Positions 10,768 to 20,779 of a DNA stretch of 64,000 bases are shown here, one piece after another (positions within the stretch are counted from its first letter, which is position 1; the number at the start of each line of letters is the position of its first letter). The notes beneath the pieces were generated by a model, which was given only the letters and a program-made list of their open reading frames with translations, was not told the DNA's origin and made no database searches. Location of the stretch: contig AP025075.1 in the NCBI GenBank assembly GCA_036186865.1, positions 17,260,019 to 17,324,018 of the forward strand. Reading direction: 5' to 3'. This DNA is from Eustoma russellianum (lineage: Eukaryota > Streptophyta > Magnoliopsida > Gentianales > Gentianaceae). A program made the translations under genes and the position numbers.

Positions 10768-11547
10768 ATGCCTCCACGTCGTGAACCATCAGGGAATGAT
10801 GGAAATGACAGAGACGAACGACAGGGGCAAGGGGCGATTCCCCAAAACCTCGCGGATACACTGGCCAATCTGACGGCCTTAATAGCCCATCAGCAAACAC
10901 AGATGGCCCAGCAATATACCCAGATGGCAGAGCAACAGGCACAGATTGCCCAAATACTTCAGCACACTCAGCAGCAACAGCAACAACATCCGCCACCGCC
11001 ACCGCCCGCACCACAGCAAGGTCTGAGGTTCTATTACAGGGAGATGCAGAACTCCCGAATACCAATGTTCAGGGGTACCACTCGGCCTGAGGAAGCCGAG
11101 ATCTGGCTTAAAAATGTGACTGAACAGATAAGGCTCATTCAGGTGCCCGCGAATCTGAAAGTAGAAACCACGACTCCATTCCTGGAAGGGGAAGCAGAAA
11201 GGTGGTGGAATGGGGTGAAGCGTAAACTGACTCCACCAGTGACATGGGAAAAGTTTGTGGAGGAGTATAAGAATCACTACGTCCACCGACTGATGCACAG
11301 CCAGCGAGAGCTGTGGCACCTGTTTCTCAGTGTACCCTATGCGGACGTTTCCACCCGGGACAGTGTTGGAAAACTCAGCGGGTGTGCTACAACTGTGGGA
11401 AGCCGGGACATATATCTAGAGAATGCACTGCACCTGCTCAAGTAAATTTGCAGGCCCAAGCGCCGCAAGGGGGACGAGGCCGGACAAACGCTCGGGTACA
11501 TGCGATGACAGATGCAGAAGTCGAGGAGTCGGGCGACGTGGTGACAG
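10768..11547 (+). pseudogene. gag of element B with internal deletion
   Basis: Starts MPPRRE, chosen because element C and LARD-2 gag begin alike and an acceptor lies just upstream. A Q/P-rich stretch and the retrotransposon Gag core (FRGTTRPEEAEIWL, EGEAERWWNG) follow. Around 11285-11313 the sequence jumps into a zinc-knuckle region (CTLCGRFHPGQC, then CYNCGKPGHISREC) in another frame. Compared with the 361-residue gag of element C, roughly 140-150 residues between the Gag core and the knuckles are missing. The knuckle frame continues to the splice donor at 11547/11548 and, if unspliced, stops at 11633 inside the intron. Gag would normally assemble particles and bind RNA; this one is probably non-functional. 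Confidence 0.85.
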
Positions 11548-11636
11548 GTACACTTAATTATGTAATTAATTTTGAAGTTGGAATGAACTTTATGTGTGTC
11601 ATGTTATATGGCGTACTAAACCTTGAAATATGATAG
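11548..11636 (+). other. intron 1 of element B (gag/protease boundary), 89 bp
   Basis: GTACAC donor, perfect branch-like TACTAAAC, and GATAG acceptor. Removing it joins G to GA so that the frame reads ...VVTGVILINKVPA into the protease, matching the equivalent junction of element C (VVAGAVLVNKMPA). Without splicing Gag terminates inside the intron. Confidence 0.75.
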
Positions 11637-12480
11637 GAGTAATTTTAATTAACAAAGTGCCAGCCAACGTTCTGTTCGATAGTGGGGCAAGTCACTCATT
11701 TGTGGCAAAGAGGTTTGCCAAGAAGCTGGGTGCTCTCCCCGAATGGCTTGCGACTCCCTATCGCGTACAAGCCGCTGGTGGCCAAGTACTAGTGTGTCAC
11801 ATCATCGTTACAAGGAATGTGGATTGGAGATTACCGGCTTGCAGTTCTCTGCGACCTTGATACCAATTCAGATGTACGATTTTGACGTCATTCTAGGCAT
11901 GGACTTCTTAGCAAGGTACCATGCAAACATTGATTGCCGACAACTCCAAGTCAGCATGAAGCAACACGAACTGGGGGAAACTAATTTTCAAGGGAACCCT
12001 AAATCTAAGAAGGCACCTCAGAAACTTTATTTGACTGCGGCTCAGGCGTTTCGAGCACTAAAGAAAGGGAGAGAAGGATTTTTGATTTACTCAATGGGTG
12101 CCGAACAGGAAGTTCCGCAGATCGACCAAATCCCGGTGGTAAAAGAATTTATAGATGTCTTCCCCGAGGAGTTACCGGGACTACCACCAGAAAGAGAGGT
12201 AGAGTTCGAGATTAACCTCATACCTGGTGCTGAACCCATATCCAGGGCACCCTATCGCATGGCTCCAGCAGAGCTCAAAGAGTGGAAGGAACAGTTACAA
12301 GAACTGCTGGACCGTAAGTTTATTCGACCCAGTGTGTCACCATGGGGTGCTCCAGTCCTGTTCGTGAAGAAGAAGGATGGAAGCATGAGATTATGTATAG
12401 ACTACCGGGAGCTCAACAAGATCACTATCAAGAACAAGTACCCCTTACCCCGAATCGAGGATCTCTTTGATCAGCTACGG

Positions 12481-12556
12481 GTAATAATAAGCTAGAATTT
12501 TAACTTGAACTTTAAATTTATTCGTTAATGTACACCACTAATGAAATTTCTTCCAG
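12481..12556 (+). other. intron 2 of element B (RT), 76 bp
   Basis: Falls exactly between codons CGG and GGG of the RT segment DLFDQLR/GARVFSKID. GTAATA donor, branch-like CACTAAT and TTTCTTCCAG acceptor. Elements A and C have the same protein segment uninterrupted. Confidence 0.75.
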
Positions 12557-13235
12557 GGGGCAAGGGTGTTCTCCAAAATCGATTTGCGATCCGGTTATCA
12601 CCAGCTGAGGATCAAATCTGGGGATACAGCCAAGACCGCTTTCCGAACACGCTATGGACATTACGAATTCTTGGTTATGGCTTTTGGACTAACCAACGCC
12701 CCAGCTGCCTTTATGGATCTAATGAACACAGTATTTCGGAAACAACTAGATAAGTATGTTGTAGTGTTCATTGACGATATTCTGGTATACTCCCCTGACG
12801 AAGAGACGCATGCGGAACACCTGAGAGAGGTTCTAGAGACCCTTCGGAAAAGCAAATTATATGCCAAGTTCAGCAAATGTGAGTTCTGGCTGAAGAGTGT
12901 AGCCTTTTTGGGTCATGTGGTTTCGGAAGAAGGAATTTCTGTGGACCCAAAGAAGGTAGAGGCGATCACTGAGTGGCCTCGACCCACTAATGTGACCGAA
13001 GTAAGGAGTTTTCTTGGATTGGCTGGATACTATAGGAAATTTGTAGAGGGCTTTTCATCCATCGCCGTACCTCTGAGCCGGCTGACGCAGAAGAAGTCGA
13101 AGTTTGAATGGACCACCGAATGTGAGCAAAGCTTCGCTGAACTAAAAAGGAGACTGACCACAGCCCCTATTCTTGCTCAGCCCTCCGCATCCGAAGGGTT
13201 TGTCATTTACAGTGACGCTTCTAAGAACGGGCTAG

Positions 13236-13302
13236 GTAAATGTATATGATTTCAACTGATTTTGTATACAATTAAAGTTGTGGTCTAATTTTTATATTTC
13301 AG
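13236..13302 (+). other. intron 3 of element B (RNase H), 67 bp
   Basis: Interrupts the RNase H segment NGLG/CVLMQN inside a Gly codon. GTAAAT donor, GTCTAAT branch-like motif and TTATATTTCAG acceptor. Element C has an intron at the homologous position and phase; element A has none. Confidence 0.78.
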
Positions 13303-15157
13303 GATGTGTGTTGATGCAAAACGACAAGGTCATTGCGTATGCGTCACGACAGCTAAAATCCTATGAGCAGAACTATCCGACTCATGATCTGGAACTAGCC
13401 GCGGTGGTGTTCGCGCTGAAAATCTGGCGCCACTATCTATATGGAGTGAAGTGCGAGGTGTTCACTGATCATAAGAGTCTTAAGTATTTGTTTACGCAAA
13501 AGGAGCTGAACATGCGCCAAAGGAGATGGTTAGAGTTGCTGAAAGATTACGACTTGACCATCAGTTATCACCCAGGGAAGGCCAATCGAGTGGCTGATGC
13601 CTTAAGTAGGAAGTCGAGCCATGCACGGCAGGCTACTCTAGAAAAAGAGATGGCGGAGTTTGATTTGGATCTTGTAGATTCTACTGCCGATATCTTGGCG
13701 ACGCTAATTATCACCCCAACCTTGGTAGACCAGATTAAAGAAGCCCAGAAGAATGATGCAACAATTAAAGAGACGCGAGAAAGAATGCTAACCAGCCAAG
13801 TGGATGGATTTCAAGTTCATGATGACGGTAGTATATGGTACCAAGGAAGGTTGTGCATACCGGATGTTGAGGAACTCAGGAGAGAGTTGTTGAAGGAGGC
13901 ACATAATTCGAGACTGTCTATTCACCCTGGTGCTACGAAAATGTACCATGATCTAAAGAGACACTATTGGTGGAATGGCATGAAGAGGCACATTGCCGAG
14001 TTTGTGGAAAGGTGCCTTGTTTGCCAGCAAGTTAAGGCAGAACATCAAAGACCGGGTGGACTGATGCGACCACTAGAGATACCCGAATGGAAGTGGGAGC
14101 ATGTAACCATGGACTTTGTGGTTGGACTTCCGAAGACAAGGAATGGGAATGATGTGATATGGGTAATTGTGGATCGATTGACTAAGTCTGCCCATTTCTT
14201 ACCTATTCCTACCGGCCTTACTATGGAGAGGCTGGTAGCTATATATATCGACAACATTGTTTGCCTCCATGGAGTGCCAGTCAGTATAGTATCCGATCGT
14301 GATCCGAAGTTTACATCCCAGTTCTGGGCAGCATGTCAGAAGAAGATGGGGACTGAGTTACGACTGAGCACTGCTTTCCACCCTCAAACTGACGGTCAAT
14401 CTAAGAGGACCATTCAGACTCTGGAGGACATGTTGAGGGCATGCGCATTGGATTTTAAAGGAAATTGAGATAGCATGCTCAAGTTGATAGAGTTCTCTTA
14501 CAATAACAGCCACCACAGTGCCATAGGCATGGCACCCTTCGAGGCCTTATATGGACGAAAGTGTAGGTCACCTATACACTGGGACGAAGTTGGTGAGCGT
14601 AGGTTGACGGCTCCCGAGATCATCGAGCAAACTAAGGAAAAGGTGAAGCTGATTCGTGAACGTCTTAAGACAGCTCAAGATAGAAGTAAGAGTTGGGCCG
14701 ACACGAAGAGACGACCTTTGGAGTTCGAAGAAGGAGAAAAAGTCTATCTCAAGGTGTCACCCATGAAGGGTGTGACACGTTTTGGAGTCAAGGGAAAGTT
14801 GAAGCCTCGATTCATCGGGTCGTATGAGATACTCGAGAAAGTTGGAGATTTAGCTTACAAGTTGGCACTACCTCCGATGTTGGCTCAAGTGCACAATGTA
14901 TTTCACGTCTCCCAGTTGAGAAAGTATGTCCCTGACCCTAGTCACGTTCTAGATGCGCAACCACTTAAGATTAGACCCGATGCAACATATGAAGAGATTT
15001 CGACACGAATTTTGGATCGCAAGAACCAAGAACTCAGAAGGAGGATTATTCCCTACGTAAAGGTTCAGTGGAGCAACCATCAAGAGAATGAAGCGACATG
15101 GGAGCTAGAGGAACAAATGCGCGACCGCTATCCCCACCTATTCGAATAAGGTACGGC

Positions 15158-15177
15158 AAGTTTCGGGGACGAAACTT
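15158..15177 (+). other. stem-loop preceding the polypurine tract, element B
   Basis: AAGTTTCG and CGAAACTT arms flank GGGA. The loop differs from element A (AGGA) while both arms are unchanged. Confidence 0.6.
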
Positions 15178-15182
15178 TTTGT

Positions 15183-15195
15183 AAGGGGGGTAGGA
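15183..15195 (+). other. polypurine tract, element B
   Basis: AAGGGGGGTAGGA directly abuts the 3' LTR TG at 15196. Confidence 0.8.
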
Positions 15196-17112
15196 TGTTA
15201 TGGCCGTATTTAAAAAAAAAAGAAAAGAAGATAATAACTAAAATATTTAAAACAACTAAATTCTATCCTTTTCCTAAATTTCCTTAATCATCACCCTTAT
15301 CCCTCCTTAAATCTCTCACTCTTAATTTACTAACCCTAATCTCCTTCCCCTCACTCCCTCTATTCGACAGCCTCCCTCTCCCCTTCTCCCCATCAAACTT
15401 TCGGCCACAAGAGGAAGAGAAAAGAAGGATCTTTGATCCAAGGTTAGGAAGAGGGATCACAACCCTAATCAGATCTTCATCATCTCTCACGTGTATCAAC
15501 TCTTGCTAGGATCGAGGTAGGTGCATATTGATTTTCCCTCAAAACGGTATGAAGGCTTGCGTAGGAAAAATGGTAGTTTATGTGTTGTTGTTGTCGTAAT
15601 TGATTGGATCTTGTTTATTTGCCCAAGGTGTTTATTTTTCCGTTATTTGTTTGATGTCAATGTGATCTCGTTGATGTGCGTTCCTTGAAGGGGTTGAGAG
15701 TTCTTAAGCGTATATGGATTCGTGGGGATGGGGTGGAAGAACGAATGAGGTTTGAGGAGAGGATTGCAGAAAATTTCAGAATTGGAGTTCTGAAGATCGG
15801 GGACATCGATCGATCGACGTCCAGAGGCTGAGGGTTCGATGTGCCTCAGATGGACATCGATCGATCGACGTCCAGAGTGTGAGAGATCGATGTGCCTCAG
15901 ATGGACATCGATCGATCGACGTCCAGGGGCTGAGGGTTCGATGTGCCTCAGAACCACGTCGATCGATCGACGTCCTGGGGGCTGAGGGTTCGACGTACCT
16001 CAGAAGTACATCGATCGATCGACGTCAACTGAGTGAGGGTTCGACGTGCCTCAGTTGGACATCGATCGATCGACGTCAGAGGATGACGTCCCACAGTTTT
16101 CTTTCCCCTTTTCCCTTGCATTCATGGCACGTGCATTTGCATGAGGTATACTGCGTCTATAGGGCGTGGGTATCGGGATGACTTACCGTGTCTATAGGGC
16201 ACCGGGGTCATGAGACATACTGCGTCTACAGGGCGTGGGTGTCCAAACGGTAAGTGGTGGCTAGTGACCATGATGCCGGTTTGCATGAGGTATACTGCGT
16301 CTATAGGGCGTGGGTATCGGGATGACTTACCGTGTCTATAGGGCACCGGGGTCATGAGACATACTGTGTCTATAGGGCATGGGTGTCGAAACAGCGAATG
16401 GTGGCTAGAGACCAAGATGCTGGAGTTAGGACCCGGGGTCATGCATTGCATATAGGTTTAGGGACATACTGCGTGACATGATCGTCGTTGCGTGTGACAC
16501 GTTATTTGAGCATGCATCACGTAATTGCGCATGCATCTTCTGTGGACTGTTTACTTTTCGTATAAGACTTATCATGCTGTGTTATGTGCGACGTGCTGAT
16601 ACCAATTTGAGTATGTAAGTATTCATGTTGTTTTGAGAGGCACCTACTGGGTGATTACCATCACTCACTCCTACTATTCCATATGTAGACGATGCGGAGT
16701 GTGATTATGTTTTCGTTGAGGATGGAGCCGATACTGTGGAGTGGGCTGATTGACCCGTAGGGAATGACTACGACGAGGACGAGGACAGAATTCTTATATT
16801 GTTATTGGGATGAGCAGACATTTTTTTTATCATGCAGTATTACTTTTGGAAACAATATCTCGTATTTAAATTTTAGACTTTCGACCTTGACTTGTAAGGC
16901 CTGGTCAGCCTAGAAATAATGTTGTTACTTCTCTTGAAGTACGTTAAATTCAAACCTTTCGATGTGATTTATCGTTTCCGCGCAAAGTTAAGGAACACTT
17001 TTCTATGTTAGCACTGATGTATGACAGGATGATGTGATGCCTTGTATTCTCTTGAGTGAGATACGGCGGGTGCACCGTTACCGAGGATGGAGCTCGGGAG
17101 CGGGGCGCTACA
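15196..17112 (+). mobile_element. 3' LTR of element B
   Basis: About eight differences from the 5' LTR were seen by eye, including one A fewer in a poly(A) run. It carries the same repeat arrays, donor, acceptor and acidic frame, and ends at 17112 before the ATAGG duplication. Confidence 0.95.
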
Positions 17113-17618
17113 ATAGGCTTGTTAAATGGACCCTCCCTCCATCCGGACGTATGAAATTGAATGTAGATGCTTCTGTTGGGCGCACAAAGGCTGCAGCAGG
17201 TGCGGTTTTGCGGGATGACCAGGGGAGATTTATCTCCGCCATTTGCTTTGTTCTTCCATGTTTATCTCCGACTCGGGCTGAATTGCAGGCCTTGATGTTT
17301 TCTCTTCTTTATTATGCGACTAAAAATGTGGGTTTGTTCGTAGAAACAGATTGTCGTCAACTGCTCCACTTGGTTCGTCACCCTTCAAACTACACAGGCT
17401 TAGTCGGACAAGATATTCAACGTCTAACACAGGTGCTACGACTGAATAGCTCTACGATTTGCTATTGTCCACGACAGGCGAACTCCGCCACACATTATTT
17501 AGCGCGATATGGATTACATGCAGCTGGTGTTAAAGAATATACTTCGGATGCGTCATTACCATGTGATGTCCGAGGGTCATTGCTGCTGGATACTTCTCTG
17601 CCCAATTTACGTCTTTAA
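17113..17618 (+). pseudogene. LINE-1 ORF2 C-terminus: RNase H domain
   Basis: Continues the LINE-1 frame after element B; splicing out the insertion and one ATAGG joins LCRHR to LVKWT. The domain resembles the plant RVT_3 RNase H family: first Asp in NVDAS, Glu in AELQAL, Asp in ETDC. At the fourth catalytic position there is His in ATHYLAR; LINE-2 has AHYLA at the same place. RNase H would degrade the RNA strand during target-primed reverse transcription. The stop codon at 17616-17618 ends ORF2. No further break is seen within this piece. Confidence 0.85.
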
Positions 17619-18292
17619 TGGAATGGCCTTCAAAGTTGGGGGTTGCCTACGCCATTCATGGGTGTAGGCAGCCTTGGTATGTTCTTTACTCAATTTTCCA
17701 TTGGTATCTACTTATCTTTCATGTTCTACTACTTGCATTGATTGTGGATATCCTCTTGTGTTGCTGCTATTTGTTCGAGGCATGGACATCGCTTGTGCAT
17801 TTGCTGTGGCCTCTCTTATATTGCGTCAACAATTGGAGGTTGCCCATGGTCATATGGCTGTGGGCAACTTGGGTATGTTTTCAAACGCTTCATTGTCCAT
17901 TTTGGTTTTGCACGGATACTAGCTTTATAATTTCTTTTGCGGTGCGAGGTACATGCGTGGAGTTGATATGGAAGCTATGCAATGACTTCAAACGTATCAC
18001 ACTGCTGGCTGCTGCAAATACTTGTTCACTGCTCTACTTTTTGTATCATTTCTCTAGCACTTTTACTCCACCTTCCACTCATATAAATATGTACGCTTTT
18101 TCCTTCGTTAAGGTTTTATCCACAAGGGTGGTTTTACTTAACAAGGTTTTAATGCGGCATATCATATATGACTGGAGGTTACAAATACTATACTCACTTC
18201 ATGTATTATTTGCTTATGATGACTTTTTCACGATTGTAACATGGTTTCCTCACACCATAAGTGAGCCTATTTAATAAAAATTTGCTTTATCT
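17619..18292 (+). other. LINE-1 3' untranslated region
   Basis: T-rich sequence after the ORF2 stop. A block with ATAAATATGTAC, TTTTCCTTCGT and GGTTTTAATG is shared with the LINE-2 3' region, which shows both are the same LINE family. A 218-codon open frame overlaps the ORF2 stop but is not conserved in frame with LINE-2, so I treat the region as untranslated. Confidence 0.6.
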
Positions 18293-18293
18293 A

Positions 18294-18322
<29 letters not shown>
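18293..18322 (+). repeat. (TA)n microsatellite forming the LINE-1 tail
   Basis: About 28 bases of alternating TA follow the TTTATCTAAA end of LINE-1, where a poly(A) tail is expected. Confidence 0.8.
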
Positions 18323-18325
<3 letters not shown>

Positions 18326-18350
18326 TGTATATGTATATGGCGTGTATATG

Positions 18351-18650
18351 TAGAGAAAAGGGGGTTTGAGTGATTTCAAAATATATGATTTAAATGAATA
18401 ACATACACAAACGTGCATGATATATACATGTATGCATGATATGTTGCTTACTACTTGCCTTATTTAGCTTGTATATAATGTTGCCGTACTAACGAGCCAT
18501 GAAGCGCTAAAGCTTACATCATATGGCAAACATTTGTTGTGTTTACACTATTTTCAGGTGCCACCATTATTGAACTAAACTAGTTCATTAAGTGAAGTAC
18601 TTAGTTAATAAAACTAAGTAGTTCATTAAAGGAAGCCACATTTGGAAAAG
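18351..18650. repeat. inverted repeat arm, pair with 20490-20775
   Basis: The minus strand of this arm matches 20490-20775: CACTTAATGAACTAG, then GGCACCTGAAAATAGT, ACAACAAATGTTT and CCATATGATGTAAGC. The arms are about 1.9 kb apart. No coding sequence seen. It could be two oppositely oriented fragments of one repeat or the termini of a fold-back element. Confidence 0.65.
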
Positions 18651-18719
18651 GCACAAAGGCAACAAGGCTAAGGAAGGAAAGTCTTCTCCTCCTCCTCTCA
18701 TTAATACATACATGCCATA

Positions 18720-19340
18720 TACATATATAATACATATATTTTGAGATTTTTTTTAAAAAGGCACATGCACATGTATTCCAACGTACTACCGACACGTTAT
18801 ATATTTTACGTACGTACGTTAACGTCACACCACTATACTTAACTCATATTTATGAGTATATTCAGGTCTTATATCATATGATATAAGTCATGGTGATGAC
18901 AAATTAAATACGACACGTTAAAAGGTTCTAAACCGAAAATTGTCGTATCAGACGAATACCGAAACTTCGCCAACGTGTCACGTACTTGCCATAAATAGAT
19001 GGCCAGCCCCTACATCTCAAAAATCATCAACAATTTCGTGGGGTTGAGAATATTTTCAGCCGAAAATACTTTCCATGTTGGCACACACAAATCACCCCAC
19101 ATTAAGGCCAAAATGTGAAGATTCCAATTTTAATTTTGACATATGTTAATGGCGCCACTTTAGACCAGCCAAGTGCTGAGATTTAAAGTATATATTATAT
19201 ATATTATGTGTAACATAATATACATAACATGTGCAAGAAGTTGGAATTTAATTAGAGAAAAATCGGGTAATCGATAAATATCGAAAATTCGGTTTTCTAC
19301 GGACACAACACATGGAACGTTTTTGGTACATCATATGACA
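18720..19340. repeat. diverged repeat, inverted relative to 6840-7385
   Basis: Includes ATAAATAGATGGCCAGC, which resembles a TATA region, then TTCGGTTTTCTACGG near 19300. The pattern suggests an old LTR, but I cannot assign a family. The partner copy lies 12 kb to the left in opposite orientation. Confidence 0.55.
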
Positions 19341-19344
19341 CGTA

Positions 19345-20409
19345 TCTAGACACTTTTTACATATGTTATACATCTTAAAGTGTTCTAGAAAATTAAATTA
19401 AGGGCTGATTGGAATATAACATGTGTGTATTATTAAATGTGCACTATTTTACAAAGTTAACAAAAATAATTTTCAGCACATGTATATACACTATACACGC
19501 ATATCATAGCTGAGATGGAGCTTATTTGGAGCCTTGTTGACATATTGATTGGTCAAGAATCAATCATGCAATGTTGGTGAATTAAAGAAAGAAGCTACAA
19601 ATGGTAAGATTTCAAACTTTGTCTCACTTATAACACATGCTGAAAATTTCAGCATGTGTAAGTATGGTGGCCGAAATTTTCACATTAAAAGGCTATATTT
19701 TATCATGTTGAATTATGTGATTGATTGGGAGAAGAAATGGAAGTAATTTGAATATTTTTTAAATTCATAAATTGTGATATGTTATATATCACACATGATG
19801 AAAATTTTTCAGCATGTGTGAAAGGTGTCATGACCGAATTCATGGGCATAAAGTTGTCCAAATTCATTTCTAATGTGATAAGGATATTTGTCATCAATTG
19901 GTGATTCATTTTAATTATAAAAATCAAAGAAAAATGGAATTATTTTGAATTGTACAACCATGTAACACATGCTGAAATTCAGCATGGCAAATTCTCATTA
20001 TGGCCGATTTTCATACCTAGTGTGGGAGAAATTTTGTCTTGCAACATTTATGTGACAATCTTGTGTATTATGGAATTAATTTTATGATTGATTTTGGCAC
20101 ATGTTTGAGTGATATATTCAGATTTTTCCAAGTCATCAATGATGACAACATTCAACCTATCATGAAGTGCCAAGTAAGCAAAGCTTAAATGATTATCCAA
20201 TGAGAAGGTGACAAGTAAGCAAGACCATGTCACAATGATGTATTTTTGGAGACCTATAACCTGGTATTAAAAACGTTTTAAAACTGGTCCTGAAAACAGA
20301 ATCTGTTTTCAGAAGTTGAGTTGTTTAGTTTTAAACAAATTTTAAAAACCACACTTTCCGCACCACCTATTCACCCCCCCCCTTCTAGTGGTGCCTTGCA
20401 GATCCTACA
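19345..20409 (-). mobile_element. putative copia-type (SIRE-like) LTR remnant
   Basis: On the minus strand the sequence starts TGTAGGATCTGC at 20409 and soon reads CTAGAAGGGGGGG then TGAATAG. This resembles the start of SIRE/Maximus-type copia LTRs, which I know from other plants. The other end is not recognised, and no internal region, primer-binding site or duplication is found. Treat as a tentative solo LTR or fragment. Confidence 0.35.
19634..19986. repeat. array of three palindromes with CACATGCTGAAA arms
   Basis: Near-perfect palindromes lie at 19634-19658, 19792-19818 and 19966-19986, spaced about 158 and 174 bp, each an arm CACATGCTGAAA (or CACATGATGAAA) facing its complement. Surrounding sequence is also related, so this is a degenerate tandem repeat with a hairpin in each unit. 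A further half-site lies near 19474. Confidence 0.7.
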
Positions 20410-20489
20410 GTATATTGGTGTGGAAAGAGAACTTTCCATTCCAAATTTATTGTCAAATAGCTCTCTCCAAATATGTCCTGAATATGTCT

Positions 20490-20775
20490 TCATTTAATGA
20501 ACTAGTTAGTTCATCTCCTTAAGCACTTCACTTAATGAACTAGTTTAGTTCATTAATTATGGCACCTGAAAATAGTATAAAGACAACAAATGTTTTCCAT
20601 ATGATGTAAGCCTTAATACTTCATGGCATGTTAGTACGACAACATTATGTATAAACGTATAAAGCATTTTTATCGCGTACATATATCAAGTAACATTTAT
20701 TTCATGCATTTCGTAAACATACAACGTTTAAATCATGCATTTTCAAATCGCTCAAACTACGATTTCTCAACATGT
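20490..20775. repeat. inverted repeat arm, pair with 18351-18650
   Basis: Contains CACTTCACTTAATGAACTAG and CCATATGATGTAAGC, matching the reverse complement of the left arm. No coding sequence seen. Confidence 0.65.
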
Positions 20776-20779
20776 CTCA

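Larger units (their letters stand above)
11637..15149 (+). pseudogene. pol of element B: protease, RT, RNase H, integrase, chromodomain; three exons
   Basis: Exons 11637-12480, 12557-13235 and 13303-15149 join in frame when introns 2 and 3 are removed. Visible domains: aspartic protease (FDSGASHS), RT with the FIDD box, RNase H (YSDASKNG, DLELAA, FTDHKS), integrase HHCC finger and D-D-E core, GPY/F-like RFIGSYE, and a chromodomain-like tail ending in YPHLFE. Integrase has one nonsense codon, TGA at 14466-14468, where the relatives have Trp. Near 11780-11870 the protease reading moves from the 11630 frame to the 11743 frame, indicating a further small indel. The enzyme set copies element RNA and integrates the cDNA in the nucleus. 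Confidence 0.9.
8577..17112 (+). mobile_element. complete Ty3/gypsy chromovirus, element B
   Basis: An 8.5-kb element with both LTRs (1918 and 1917 bp), primer-binding site, gag, pol with three introns, stem-loop and polypurine tract, flanked by ATAGG duplications. About eight LTR differences were seen by eye, which points to a recent insertion. It is probably not autonomous: gag carries a large internal deletion and integrase a nonsense codon. Confidence 0.95.
7391..18322 (+). mobile_element. LINE-1: 5'-truncated plant L1-type LINE interrupted by element B
   Basis: Only the C-terminal third of ORF2 and the 3' region remain: RT thumb, zinc-finger (zf-RVT) and RNase H domains. Gypsy element B interrupts it at 8577-17112. 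Possible target-site duplication: ATATAAACATGT at 7382-7393 against ATATAAATATGT at 18317-18328, one mismatch in low-complexity sequence, so tentative. The tail is a (TA)n array rather than a clean poly(A). Confidence 0.75.
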
